NCBI RefSeq assembly: GCF_002234405.1 | Contig: NZ_NMQT01000092.1 | Coordinates: forward strand, 23,038-87,037 | DNA length: 64,000 bases | Direction of reading: 5' to 3' | From: Amycolatopsis thailandensis | GTDB lineage: Bacteria; Actinomycetota; Actinomycetes; Mycobacteriales; Pseudonocardiaceae | Shown here: positions 34,890-43,088 of the stretch, one piece after another | Position numbering within the stretch: position 1 is the first letter of the stretch | Layout of the letters: each line of letters opens with the position of its first letter | Notes under the pieces: model-generated | What the model was told of the DNA's origin: nothing | Databases searched by the model: none | The model's input: only the letters and a program-made list of their open reading frames with translations | Program-made: the position numbers and the translations under genes

Positions 34890-36173
34890 ATGACCGACGC
34901 GGACCTGCTGGCGCGGCACAAGGCGGTACTGCCGTCGTGGCTGGCGCTCTACTACGACGAGCCGATCGAGATCGTGCACGCGCAGGACCGCCGGGTCATC
35001 GACTCGACCGGGCGGAGCTATCTCGACTTCTTCGCGGGCATCCTGACGAACTCGATGGGCTACGACGTCTCGGCGATCAGCGACGCCGTGCGCAAGCAGC
35101 TCGACACCGGGATCCTGCACACCTCCACGCTGTACCTGATCCGCTCGCAGGTCGAACTGGCCGAGCGGATCGCGAAGCTTTCCGGCATCCCGGACGCGAA
35201 GGTGTTCTTCACCAACTCCGGGACCGAAGCCAACGACACCGCGCTCATGCTCGCCACCCAGTACCGGCGCAGCAACCAGGTGCTGGCGATGCGGAACTCG
35301 TACCACGGGCGGTCGTTCGCGACGGTCGGCATCACGGGCAACCGCGGCTGGTCGGCGTCGTCGCTCAGCCCGGTGAAGGTGAGCTACGTGCACGGCGGCT
35401 ACCGGTACCGCAGCCCGTTCCGGGCGCTTTCGGACACGGAGTACATCGACGCGTGCGTCGCGGACCTGGTGGACGTGCTGGAGACGGGCACTTCTGGCGA
35501 CGTCGCCTGCATGATCGCCGAGCCGATCCAGGGGGTCGGCGGGTTCAGCTCGCCGCCGGACGGCCTGTTCAAGGCGATGAAGGAGGTCCTCGACCAGTAC
35601 GGGATCCTGTTCATCTCCGACGAGGTCCAGACCGGCTGGGGACGGACCGGGGAACACTACTGGGGGATCCAGGCGCACGACGTCGTCCCCGACGCGATGA
35701 CCTTCGCGAAGGGCCTCGGGAACGGCCTCGCGATCGGCGGCCTCGTCGCCCGCGGCGACCTGGTCGACTGCCTGACCGCGAACTCGATCTCGACCTTCGG
35801 CGGCAACCCGGTCGCGATGGCGGGCGCGGCCGCGGTGCTCGACCACATCGCCGACCACGACCTCCAGGCCAACGCGCTCGCGCGAGGCAACGAGCTGCTG
35901 TCCGGTCTGCGCGCTTCGGGGCATCCGCTGATCGGGGATGTCCGCGGCAAGGGCCTGATGATCGGCGTCGAGCTGGTGCGGCCGGGCGGCCTGGAGCCCG
36001 ACCCGGGGGCCGCGGCGCGGATGATGGAAGAGACCAAGGCGCGCGGGCTGCTGATCGGCAAGGGCGGGCTGCACGGCAACGTGCTGCGGATCGCGCCGCC
36101 GATGACGCTGACCGCCGACGAGGCGGCGGAAGGCCTCGGGATCATCACCGACTCCCTGGCCGCCATCTCCTGA
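34890..36173 (+). CDS. Class III PLP-dependent aminotransferase
   Basis: 427 residues, GGAG ribosome site. PLP-binding FFTNSGTEANDTALMLA, FISDEVQTGWGRTGEHYWG and the Schiff-base lysine in MTFAKGLGNGLAIGG; STFGGNPVAMAGAAAVL at the dimer interface. It is closest by eye to AGXT2/4-aminobutyrate-type enzymes that use omega-amino acids and pyruvate or 2-oxoglutarate. Precise substrate is uncertain. A 57-nt palindrome begins 3 nt after its stop. Confidence 0.9.
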   Translation: MTDADLLARHKAVLPSWLALYYDEPIEIVHAQDRRVIDSTGRSYLDFFAGILTNSMGYDVSAISDAVRKQLDTGILHTSTLYLIRSQVELAERIAKLSGIPDAKVFFTNSGTEANDTALMLATQYRRSNQVLAMRNSYHGRSFATVGITGNRGWSASSLSPVKVSYVHGGYRYRSPFRALSDTEYIDACVADLVDVLETGTSGDVACMIAEPIQGVGGFSSPPDGLFKAMKEVLDQYGILFISDEVQTGWGRTGEHYWGIQAHDVVPDAMTFAKGLGNGLAIGGLVARGDLVDCLTANSISTFGGNPVAMAGAAAVLDHIADHDLQANALARGNELLSGLRASGHPLIGDVRGKGLMIGVELVRPGGLEPDPGAAARMMEETKARGLLIGKGGLHGNVLRIAPPMTLTADEAAEGLGIITDSLAAIS

Positions 36174-36176
36174 CGA

Positions 36177-36233
36177 GTGTCATGAGGGGTCCCCTTAGGA
36201 CAAATTTCGTCTTAAGGGGACCCCTTATGACAC
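36177..36233. repeat. 57-nt palindromic repeat, copy 2
   Basis: Ends GTGTCATGA and TTATGACAC, centre GACAAATTTCGTC, inner arms GGGGTCCCCTTA and TAAGGGGACCCC. Same length and outer boxes as copies at 18285 and 60219, with the inner stem changed on both arms so that pairing is kept. Directly follows the class III aminotransferase gene. Confidence 0.88.
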
Positions 36234-36280
36234 GCGTCCGCACTCCGGAAACGGGCGAAAGCGGGCGCGCCGTCCGTCAG

Positions 36281-36402
36281 ACGCGTGTCTGCAGCCGGAT
36301 CTCGCGTGCTTGGGGGCGGAACACCCGGGTTCCGTCTCCAAACACGCGAGATCCGCCCTCAGTCACGCGTGTTCGGCCTTCGATCACGCGTCTTCCGGCA
36401 AG
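36281..36402. repeat. 21-nt-period repeat array, inverted about its centre
   Basis: Boxes of the type NCGCGTG recur every 21 nt from the left (36281, 36302) and, inverted as CACGCGN, every 21 nt from the right (36343, 36364, 36385), meeting near CCCGGG at 36325-36330. Outer arms GGATCTCGCGTG and CACGCGAGATCC pair perfectly. Minus-strand units such as GCGTGATCGAAGGCCGAA match the units of the array at 47274. It fills the gap between two convergent genes. Confidence 0.75.
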
Positions 36403-36404
36403 CG

Positions 36405-37319
36405 TCAGGAGGTCGCGAAGCGGGCGATGACCTCGCCCAGCCGCACCCCGGCGTCTTCCTGGAGGAAGTGCCCGGCGCCGGTGATCGTCGGATGCTCGAG
36501 TTCCCGGGCGCCGCGCATCGAGGCCCGCAGTTCGAGACCCCACGGCGCGGTGATCGGGTCGCCGTCGGAGAACGAGACCAGGAACGGCTTGTCCAGTTCC
36601 GTGAGGACCTTCAGCGCGGCCCGGTTGGCGGCCGACGCCGGGTCGTCCGGGGTGATCGGGACGAGCGACGGCATCGCGCGCGGCGCGGCCTTGTACATCT
36701 CGTTCGGGAAGGGCGCGTCGTAGGCGGCGCGCACCCCCTCGGACAGCTTGGTCTGGCAGCCCGACTGGACGAACCGTCCGACGTCGATGACCTGGGCGTT
36801 CTCCATGGTCTCGCGAAACTTGTGCCAGATCTCCGGCATGTCGCCGTCGCCGGTGGGGAGGCCGGTGTTGGCCGCGACGACCCGGGCGAAGCGGTCGGGG
36901 TTCTCGGCGACCAGCCGGAGGCCGATCAGGCCGCCCCAGTCCTGGCCGACCAGGGTGACGTCGGTCAGGTCGAGCACGTCGAAGGCGAACGCGCGCATCC
37001 ATTCGACGTGCCGTTGGTAGGTGTGGTCGACCATGTCGCCGGGTTTGTCGGATCGACCGAAGCCGACCAGGTCGGGCGCGATGGCGCGCAGTCCGGCGTC
37101 GGCGAGCACCGGGATGACCTTGCGGTAGAGGTAGGACCAAGTGGGTTCACCGTGCAGCAGGAGGACGGGTGGCCCGTCCTCGGGTCCGGCCTCCACGTAA
37201 CCCACTCTGATCACGCCGCCGTGAAGGTCGACGAGTTCCGCGTAGCGCGGTTCGAAGTCGAAATCGGGCAGGTCCGAAAATCGGTCGTCCGGAGTCCTCA
37301 AAAGGCGCACGACTCCCAC
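36405..37319 (-). CDS. Haloalkane dehalogenase (alpha/beta hydrolase, HLD-I type)
   Basis: 304 residues. LRTPDDRFSDLPDFDFEPRY is the typical N-terminus; oxyanion motif HGEPTWSYLYRKVIP, nucleophile Asp127 with Trp128 in VGQDWGGLIGLRL, acid in SFSDGDPIT and His in ITGAGHFLQEDAG. It hydrolyses carbon-halogen bonds of small haloalkanes, though many relatives have unknown natural substrates. GTG 37319 is used; GTG 37310 is possible. Both lie inside a hairpin (37305-37338). Confidence 0.88.
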   Translation of the reverse strand: MGVVRLLRTPDDRFSDLPDFDFEPRYAELVDLHGGVIRVGYVEAGPEDGPPVLLLHGEPTWSYLYRKVIPVLADAGLRAIAPDLVGFGRSDKPGDMVDHTYQRHVEWMRAFAFDVLDLTDVTLVGQDWGGLIGLRLVAENPDRFARVVAANTGLPTGDGDMPEIWHKFRETMENAQVIDVGRFVQSGCQTKLSEGVRAAYDAPFPNEMYKAAPRAMPSLVPITPDDPASAANRAALKVLTELDKPFLVSFSDGDPITAPWGLELRASMRGARELEHPTITGAGHFLQEDAGVRLGEVIARFATS

Positions 37320-37338
37320 GGTAGTGGGAATCGTGCGC
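37305..37338. promoter_or_regulatory. Inverted repeat covering the dehalogenase start codon
   Basis: Arms GCGCACGACTCCCAC and GTGGGAATCGTGCGC, 15 bp with one mismatch and a 4-bp spacer GGTA. It overlaps the GTG start and first codons. It could be an operator, or an RNA hairpin that hides the start codon. Confidence 0.55.
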
Positions 37339-37364
37339 CCATGCCGATTGCGGACGTCAGAAGA

Positions 37365-37817
37365 TCACGAGATGGCGACGGCCACGATCAGGCCGAGGGC
37401 CAGGTGCGCGGAGGCCACCACGACGCTGGCCGGGGCGAACTTCTCGCTCTCGATGGTCGAGCGGATGTCGATCCGGGTCGCCCACTCCAGCAGCCGGACC
37501 GCGAGCACCTGCACGATGATGCCGAGCAGGCCGTAGACCAGCGAGGTGATGAGGCCCTCGGTCAGATCGCTGGCGGAGTTCGCGATCGCCACGACGATGA
37601 TGAAGGCCATCGAAAGCAGGCCCGACGCGGTGACGATGACCGCGTTCGGGAGGCCGCGGGTGACCAGCTGGGAAAGCTTGCCGGGCGTGGTCCAGTCGAT
37701 CGCCCAGAACCCGGCGAACATCATCAGCAGGCCGACGACGCCGTACAGCAGGATCGCGCCGATCCCCCGCACGAGGTCGGAGCCGAACGTGTCGGACAGC
37801 GCAAGGGTGGTGGTCAC
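37365..37817 (-). CDS. DUF350 membrane protein (YjfL-like)
   Basis: 150 residues, GTG start with GGGAGAACGCT upstream. Four membrane helices arranged as two DUF350 repeats (IGAILLYGVVGLLMMFAGFWAIDWTTPGKL and SLVYGLLGIIVQVLAVRLLEWAT). It lies 57 nt downstream of a glutathionylspermidine-synthase-like gene. In E. coli the related YjfL is encoded with YjfM and YjfC, the same three families as here. Function unknown. Confidence 0.85.
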   Translation of the reverse strand: MTTTLALSDTFGSDLVRGIGAILLYGVVGLLMMFAGFWAIDWTTPGKLSQLVTRGLPNAVIVTASGLLSMAFIIVVAIANSASDLTEGLITSLVYGLLGIIVQVLAVRLLEWATRIDIRSTIESEKFAPASVVVASAHLALGLIVAVAIS

Positions 37818-37874
37818 AGCGTTCTCCCGGAGAGGTACAAGGTCGAGAATGTCAGGTTTGTGCGGTTGCTTCTA

Positions 37875-39041
37875 TCACGTCTCGACGATGCGGTGCGGGA
37901 CGAACGCCGCACCGTCGTCCGTGACGAGGCCCGCGGTCTCGCGGATCCCGAGGCCGGCGGCCTGGTCCCCGACGATCCACGCGCCCAGCGCGGGGCGGTA
38001 GCCCTGGAACTCCGGGAGCGGGTCGAACGCCTGGTAGACGTACCCTTCCGCGCCGTAGACACCGTCGGTCTGCGTCTCGTACCCGGTGGCGACGATCTGC
38101 ACGTTCGCGCCCTCGCGGCCGAGTTTCGGCTTGCGGACGTACTCGGTCAGCAGACCGGGGTCGTCGGCGAAGGCGGGCAGCAGGTTCGGGTGGCCCGGGT
38201 AGTTCTCCCACAGGATCGCGAGCAGCGTCTTGTTGGAGAGGATCATCTTCCACAGCGGCTCGACCCACAGCGTGCGCGGCATGGTCTCGACGGCGAAGCG
38301 GCCGAACTCCTCGTCGACCACCCATTCCCACGGGTAGAGCTTCACCACGGTCGCCATCTGCGCCTCTTCGAGGTCGACGAACCGCTTGAGCACCGGGTCC
38401 CAGCCGATCTCCTCGATCGACAGGCCGACGGTGTCGAGTCCGGCCTCGGCCGCGGTCTCCTGCAGGTACGCCGTCGTCACGTGGTCCTCACCGGACGGAT
38501 CGGCGGACGACCAGGTGAAGTGCAGCTCGTTGGAGGGCAGCTTTTCGGCGAGCTCGCCCCAGCGCTCGACCAGCTTCTCGTGGATCGAGTTCCACTGGTC
38601 GTCGTCGGGGAAGATCGCGGTCTTCCAGTGCCACTGGAGCACCGCGGCTTCGAGCAGCGAAGTCGGGGTGTCGGCGTTGTATTCGAGCAGCTTCGCCGGG
38701 CTCTTGCCGTCGTAGCGCAGGTCGAACCGGCCGTAGACGTGCGGATCCTGCCGCTTCCACGACTCCGCGATATGCGGCCAGACCCACTCGGGGATGCCGA
38801 AGCGGTGGTACTGCTCCGTGGTGATCACGTTGTCGACGGCTTCGAGGCACATCGAGTGCAGCAATTCGACGTCCGCCTCGACGGACAGGATCTCGTCCAT
38901 GTCGAAGACGTAGTGGACCGACTCGTCCCAGTACGGCCTGGACTTGCCGGCGCCGTCACGGGCGGGGGTGCCGAAGACCAGGCCCTGTTCCTCGACGATG
39001 CGCTGCCAGTCCCGCCGGGGCGGCTTGGAATCCCGATACAA
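37875..39041 (-). CDS. Glutathionylspermidine synthase-like ATP-grasp ligase (YjfC/YgiC type)
   Basis: 388 residues; TTG 39041 is the only plausible start, directly after the stop of the preceding gene. ATP-grasp features: LEYNADTPTSLLEAAVLQWHW, VKLYPWEWVVDEEFG, VRKPKLGREGANVQIV. This matches the synthetase half of bifunctional glutathionylspermidine synthase without the amidase half. Related stand-alone proteins are thought to join a peptide to an amine, but the substrate is not known. Actinomycetes normally lack glutathione, so the substrate must differ. Confidence 0.88.
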   Translation of the reverse strand: MYRDSKPPRRDWQRIVEEQGLVFGTPARDGAGKSRPYWDESVHYVFDMDEILSVEADVELLHSMCLEAVDNVITTEQYHRFGIPEWVWPHIAESWKRQDPHVYGRFDLRYDGKSPAKLLEYNADTPTSLLEAAVLQWHWKTAIFPDDDQWNSIHEKLVERWGELAEKLPSNELHFTWSSADPSGEDHVTTAYLQETAAEAGLDTVGLSIEEIGWDPVLKRFVDLEEAQMATVVKLYPWEWVVDEEFGRFAVETMPRTLWVEPLWKMILSNKTLLAILWENYPGHPNLLPAFADDPGLLTEYVRKPKLGREGANVQIVATGYETQTDGVYGAEGYVYQAFDPLPEFQGYRPALGAWIVGDQAAGLGIRETAGLVTDDGAAFVPHRIVET

Positions 39042-39653
39042 CTACGAGCCCCCGCTCTTGCCGGTACCGCCGGAGGTACCGCTCTTGCCGCTGATGCCGA
39101 AACCGCCGCGTTGGACGGACTTGCCCGATTTGGTGCTGACGTTCGCCCGTGACGAGGGCGGGTCGTACGAACCGCCGGACACCCGCTGCCCGATCGCGCC
39201 AGTGCCGCCGTAGTTGTAGCGGTAGCTGTTGTACCCGCCGCCACCGATCGGGATGAAGAAGAAACCGCCACTGGAGTAACCACCGTGCGACCGCACGTAG
39301 TTTTCGTCGCAGTTGTCGTCCTGGTCGACGATCCCGTCCTTGGTGGTGCAGGTCGCGGTCACCTCGGTCGGCTTCGCGACGGTGTAGAACGTCGCGACCA
39401 AGCCGACCAGCCCGACGGTCACCCCCGTGCCGATCAGGAGTTTCTTCTTGGTCGACGACTTCTTCTCGGCGACGCGCGCGGCTTCCGCGGCCTGCGCCTC
39501 CTGACGTTCCTGCTCCGCCAGCGCCTGCTGTCGCGCCCGCTGCTCGGCGAGCGACGGCTGCCGCGCCTGCGTGCTGCCGTCCTGAAAGCGCATGGTGCCG
39601 CGCTTGGGCGGCTCCTGAGGAGTCTGTGCCCCCTGGTTGTCATCCTGCGTCAT
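39042..39653 (-). CDS. Single-pass protein with Gly/Tyr/Ser-rich tail (YjfM/YgiB-like position)
   Basis: 203 residues from ATG 39653 (GGAG upstream). A cytoplasmic charged, Gln/Ala-rich segment (residues 20-65) is followed by one membrane helix (about 72-92). Outside lies TATCTTKDGIVDQDDNCDENYVRSHGG, then a GGFFFIPIGGGGYNSYRYNYGG low-complexity tail. The C-x-D-N-C and Gly/Tyr-rich tail resemble DUF1190 proteins (YgiB, YjfM), which also precede the ATP-grasp gene in E. coli. Family assignment is tentative. Confidence 0.7.
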   Translation of the reverse strand: MTQDDNQGAQTPQEPPKRGTMRFQDGSTQARQPSLAEQRARQQALAEQERQEAQAAEAARVAEKKSSTKKKLLIGTGVTVGLVGLVATFYTVAKPTEVTATCTTKDGIVDQDDNCDENYVRSHGGYSSGGFFFIPIGGGGYNSYRYNYGGTGAIGQRVSGGSYDPPSSRANVSTKSGKSVQRGGFGISGKSGTSGGTGKSGGS

Positions 39654-39738
39654 CGAAGCTCCGTAATCGCCCGCCGGCCCGAACCCGTGTCCAACACTAA
39701 CCACCCGGTACGCGCACCTTACGTGCGGCGCGGGCATC

Positions 39739-40746
39739 ATGGAGTGGATGTCTCAACAGGCCGAGCGGTTCCGTTATCCGCGAAACGCGCTGACTACCCT
39801 GCGCACCCGGCTCGTCATGGCCGGTGTGTTCCTGGGCGCGATCATCGCGCTTTCGCTGAGTGTGGCTTTCTCGTGGAACGTGGGCCCGGAGGGCGGTGCG
39901 GGCGGCGGCGCCCCCAAACTGTCGCCCGCCGCGGCCGAAGCGTTCCAGTCTCCCCCGGGGACCTGCCTGACCTGGAACAACCCGGACGCCACCGACGCGA
40001 AGCGCGTCTCATGCGCGGAGTCCCACTTGTTCGAGGTCACCAGCATCGTCGACATCGGCGCGCAGTACCCGGCGGGGGTGCCCAGCCCGAACCTGGAGCA
40101 GTGGCAGGAGATCTCCCGGTCCCGCTGCACCGTCGACGTCAAGCCGTACCTCGGCCGCACGCTGGATCCGTACGGCAAGCTGAGCATGAACCTGCTCCGG
40201 CCGACGCCCGCGCAGTGGGAAGACGGCGACAGGCAGCTGCGGTGCGGTCTGCAATGGGCGGGTCAGGGCGGCAAGCTGCAGCCGACCAAGGGACCGGCGA
40301 AGGAGCAGGACCAGTCCGCCGTGTGGGAGCCGGGCACCTGCCTAGCGCTGCTCAACAACAGCTTCGGCGACCCGATCGACTGCGCCCAGCCCCATTCGTA
40401 CGAGATGATCGCGACGATCGACCTCAAGACGAAGTTCAAGGACGGCTACCCGTCGCAGGGGGAGCAGAACACCTGGCTGGACACCGAATGCTCGACGGCC
40501 GCGCAGGAGTACACCGGAAACGCGGACCTGGCCGCGAAGAAGGTCATCCTCAGCTGGGACGTCCGCGAGCAGGAGAGCTGGGACGCCGGCTCGACGCTGG
40601 TGAACTGCAAGGTGGCGGCGGTCCTGCCGGACAACAAGGGGCTCGCCCCGGTCACCGGGAGCGTCAAGGTCGGCAACGGTGAGGCCCCGCCTTCCGACGG
40701 CGGCGGCCCGCCCGCTTCCTCCTCCGCTCCGAAGACCGGCGGGTGA
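39739..40746 (+). CDS. Septum formation family protein (Rv3835-like)
   Basis: 335 residues. A short basic cytoplasmic part, one membrane helix (about 25-47) and two repeated extracytoplasmic domains, each with a GTCLTW/GTCLAL start and paired cysteines (VSCAESHLFEV, IDCAQPHSYEM). This is the septum-formation/DUF4190-type domain found next to serS in actinobacteria. ATG 39748 is an alternative start. Ends in a GTGA overlap with the zincin gene. Confidence 0.85.
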   Translation: MEWMSQQAERFRYPRNALTTLRTRLVMAGVFLGAIIALSLSVAFSWNVGPEGGAGGGAPKLSPAAAEAFQSPPGTCLTWNNPDATDAKRVSCAESHLFEVTSIVDIGAQYPAGVPSPNLEQWQEISRSRCTVDVKPYLGRTLDPYGKLSMNLLRPTPAQWEDGDRQLRCGLQWAGQGGKLQPTKGPAKEQDQSAVWEPGTCLALLNNSFGDPIDCAQPHSYEMIATIDLKTKFKDGYPSQGEQNTWLDTECSTAAQEYTGNADLAAKKVILSWDVREQESWDAGSTLVNCKVAAVLPDNKGLAPVTGSVKVGNGEAPPSDGGGPPASSSAPKTGG

Positions 40747-41102
40747 TCGGAGTGCCGGTCGAAATGACCCAGCAGCGCTTCGAGGAGCTGGTGTCGGAGG
40801 CGCTGGACGAGCTCCCGCCCGAGTTCGCGGACGCGATGGACAACGTGGTGGTCCTCGTCGAAGAGTTCAACGAGGAGTCGCCCACGATCCTGGGGCTCTA
40901 TCACGGTGTCGCGCTGACGGAACGGACCCACGAGTACGGCGGGGTGCTGCCTGACCGGATCTCCATCTACCGGCGCCCGCTGCTGGAAATGTGCGACACC
41001 GAGGAGGACGTGGTCGAGGAGGTGCTGATCACGGTGGTCCACGAGGTCGGCCACCATTTCGGCATCGACGACGCGCGGCTGCACGAACTCGGCTGGGGCT
41101 GA
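40743..41102 (+). CDS. Minimal zincin metallopeptidase (Rv3836-like)
   Basis: 119 residues. Zinc-binding HEVGHHFGIDD starts at His100 (HExxHxxGxxD). GTG 40743 overlaps the preceding stop; GTG 40752 or ATG 40764 are plausible inner starts because most family members begin close to VEM. The family is short and cytoplasmic; its substrate is unknown. Conserved partner of the septum-formation gene. Confidence 0.88.
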   Translation: MIGVPVEMTQQRFEELVSEALDELPPEFADAMDNVVVLVEEFNEESPTILGLYHGVALTERTHEYGGVLPDRISIYRRPLLEMCDTEEDVVEEVLITVVHEVGHHFGIDDARLHELGWG

Positions 41103-41103
41103 G

Positions 41104-41148
41104 CCGCCGGACGGGCGATAGCAAAGGTCCCTTGCTCCCTCCCGGCGG
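41104..41148 (+). terminator. Hairpin after the zincin gene
   Basis: CCGCCGG (41104) pairs with CCGGCGG (41142), and inside AGCAA pairs with TTGCT. It begins 2 nt after the stop, so a transcription terminator is likely, though no T-run follows. Confidence 0.5.
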
Positions 41149-41315
41149 ATTCCGCTCCGGAGGGGGCATGGTGGGTGACTTTTGTGCGTGGGGCACCAAG
41201 GGTTCTCCGGATTCTTAACTGGACGTAACAACCCCACCACTTTGAGCGACAGCCCCGCTAAACTTTCGACACGTTGTCGTCGGCCGTCGCCGGCGAATGC
41301 CTGGGGAGGCGGTGC

Positions 41316-42587
41316 ATGGCCGAGTCGACGGTGCGCGGGCGCGGGGACCGGCGGTTGCGCTGGCTGCTCGCGTCCAGTGCGGCGTCGAACCTCGGCGACG
41401 GGATCGGCAAGGTCGCGTTCCCGCTGCTCGCGGTCACCCTGACCCGCGATCCGCTGCTCATCGCCGGTCTCTCGGCGACCCAGTTCCTGCCTTGGCTGCT
41501 GTTCGCGCTCTCGGCGGGCGCGCTCCTGGACCGGATCGACCGGCGGCGCGCGATGATCCTCGCGAACAGCGCCCGCGCCGTGGTCGTCGGCGGGACGGCC
41601 GCCCTGGTCGCGGCCGGCGGCGTGACGATCTGGATGGTCTACGTCGCCGCCCTGCTCATCGGCGTCGCGGAGGTGGTCGCCGACAGCGCCGCGAACGTGC
41701 TCATCCCGGCGGTCGTCGGCGAGGGTTCGCTCGACGGCGCGAACAGCAAGCTCCAGGCCTGCGAGATCGTCGGTCAGACCTTCCTCGGCGGCCCTATCGG
41801 TAGCGCCACCTTCGCGCTCTTCGCGGCCTTCCCGTTCCTGCTCAACTCGGTGGGCTTCGCGATCGCGGCGGTCGTGCTGATCGGCCTCGCCGGAAGCTAC
41901 CGGGCCCGCCCCTCGACCGAAGCCTCCGAGAGCTCGCGTACCGCGCTTCGCACCGAGCTGGCGGAAGGTTTCCGCTGGCTGAAGCACAGCGGGCTGGTGC
42001 TGCGCCTGGTCGTCGTCGCCGGATTGATCAGCCTGGTCAGCGAACTCGCGCAGGCGCAGCTGGTGCTGTACGCGATCGACTTCCTGCGTCTCAGCGAAGC
42101 GGCCTTCGGGGTCTTCGCGCTCGTCGGCGGCATCGGTGGCTTGCTGGGCGCGGGGGTGGCTCCGCGGCTGGTCAAGGTGTCCAGCCGTCGCGCGGTCCTC
42201 ATCGGAGGCACGGCTTGCTGCGGCGTGGCGTTCACCGGCATGGGCCTGACCAGCTCGCCGATCGCCGGGGCCGCCCTGTTCGGCCTGTTCGCGGCGGCCG
42301 TCGTCGCGGTGAACATCGTGTTGGGGACGGCACGGCACAAACTCGTCCCGGGCGAACTGCTCGGCCGGATCCTCGGCGTGTGGCGCACCGTCGTCTGGGG
42401 AGCGATCCCGATCGGCGCGCTGCTCGGCGGGCTCCTCACCCACGCCCTCGGCCCCCCTGCCCGGACGTTCCTGACGTCGGGGCTGCTGCTGTTCGGCGTA
42501 GCCGGTTTCGCGTTCGTCTCGTTACGGCGAGGCGCCTTCGATGACGAAACGGCCACGGAGGTCCGGGTTCTCCACCAAGACCAGTGA
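41316..42587 (+). CDS. MFS transporter (DHA3 / EntS-like)
   Basis: 423 residues from ATG 41316, preceded by GGGGAGGCGGTGC. Twelve membrane helices; SSAASNLGDGIGKVAFPLLAVTLTRDPLLIAGL and LLDRIDRRRAMILANSARAVVV are typical of MFS_3 exporters for siderophores and macrolides. No biosynthetic genes lie alongside, so the substrate is open. Confidence 0.9.
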   Translation: MAESTVRGRGDRRLRWLLASSAASNLGDGIGKVAFPLLAVTLTRDPLLIAGLSATQFLPWLLFALSAGALLDRIDRRRAMILANSARAVVVGGTAALVAAGGVTIWMVYVAALLIGVAEVVADSAANVLIPAVVGEGSLDGANSKLQACEIVGQTFLGGPIGSATFALFAAFPFLLNSVGFAIAAVVLIGLAGSYRARPSTEASESSRTALRTELAEGFRWLKHSGLVLRLVVVAGLISLVSELAQAQLVLYAIDFLRLSEAAFGVFALVGGIGGLLGAGVAPRLVKVSSRRAVLIGGTACCGVAFTGMGLTSSPIAGAALFGLFAAAVVAVNIVLGTARHKLVPGELLGRILGVWRTVVWGAIPIGALLGGLLTHALGPPARTFLTSGLLLFGVAGFAFVSLRRGAFDDETATEVRVLHQDQ

Positions 42588-42648
42588 AAACCAAGGCCTT
42601 TGGTGCTGAAATAGCCCATCACCGCCAGCTGGTGACGGGAGGTCCGCG

Positions 42649-43083
42649 ATGCAGCAGACACTGGTGCCGGAGGCCGGCGTGGAGACGACCGAACCTTCCA
42701 GACGCCCGCAAGTGCTCACGGCCGTCGCCGGTTTCGTGATCGGCGGCGGGGTGATCGGCATGCTGTGGGCGCTCTCGGGCGTCAACGCGGGGGCTCTCGA
42801 AGACGCGCAAGACGCGTGCCAGGCACTGGCCAGGGTCGGCACGATCCCGGACACCACCGACTCCCCCGGCGACCGGACCGTGGCCGTACTGGCCCCCGAG
42901 GTCCTGCACCGGATGACGGCCGCGCGCGAACTCTCCGCCGCGGCGGCCGCCGCCAACGACACCTACCGGCCGCTGGCCGAACACATCGACGGTGTCAGCC
43001 GGATGGTGTTCAGCCTGCACTTCAACGACATCTCCGGTCAGCGGCACGTGGCGCAGGCCGAACAGCTCTGCACCCAGCTCTGA
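42649..43083 (+). CDS. Small single-pass membrane protein, unknown
   Basis: 144 residues with GGGAGG ribosome site. One membrane helix (about 24-46) and a mostly helical extracytoplasmic part with two cysteines (DACQALAR and EQLCTQL). It is convergent with the DUF4232 lipoprotein, 5 nt apart. No family recognised. Confidence 0.65.
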   Translation: MQQTLVPEAGVETTEPSRRPQVLTAVAGFVIGGGVIGMLWALSGVNAGALEDAQDACQALARVGTIPDTTDSPGDRTVAVLAPEVLHRMTAARELSAAAAAANDTYRPLAEHIDGVSRMVFSLHFNDISGQRHVAQAEQLCTQL

Positions 43084-43088
43084 TTTCG

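Noticed and set aside
33455..34921. Longer 488-residue serS
   Set aside because: The extra N-terminal residues are arginine-rich and unlike any seryl-tRNA synthetase; the family start matches GTG 34723.
40446..42443. 665-residue open frame on the minus strand
   Set aside because: Antisense to the septum-formation, zincin and MFS genes, highly charged and repetitive, no initiation site.
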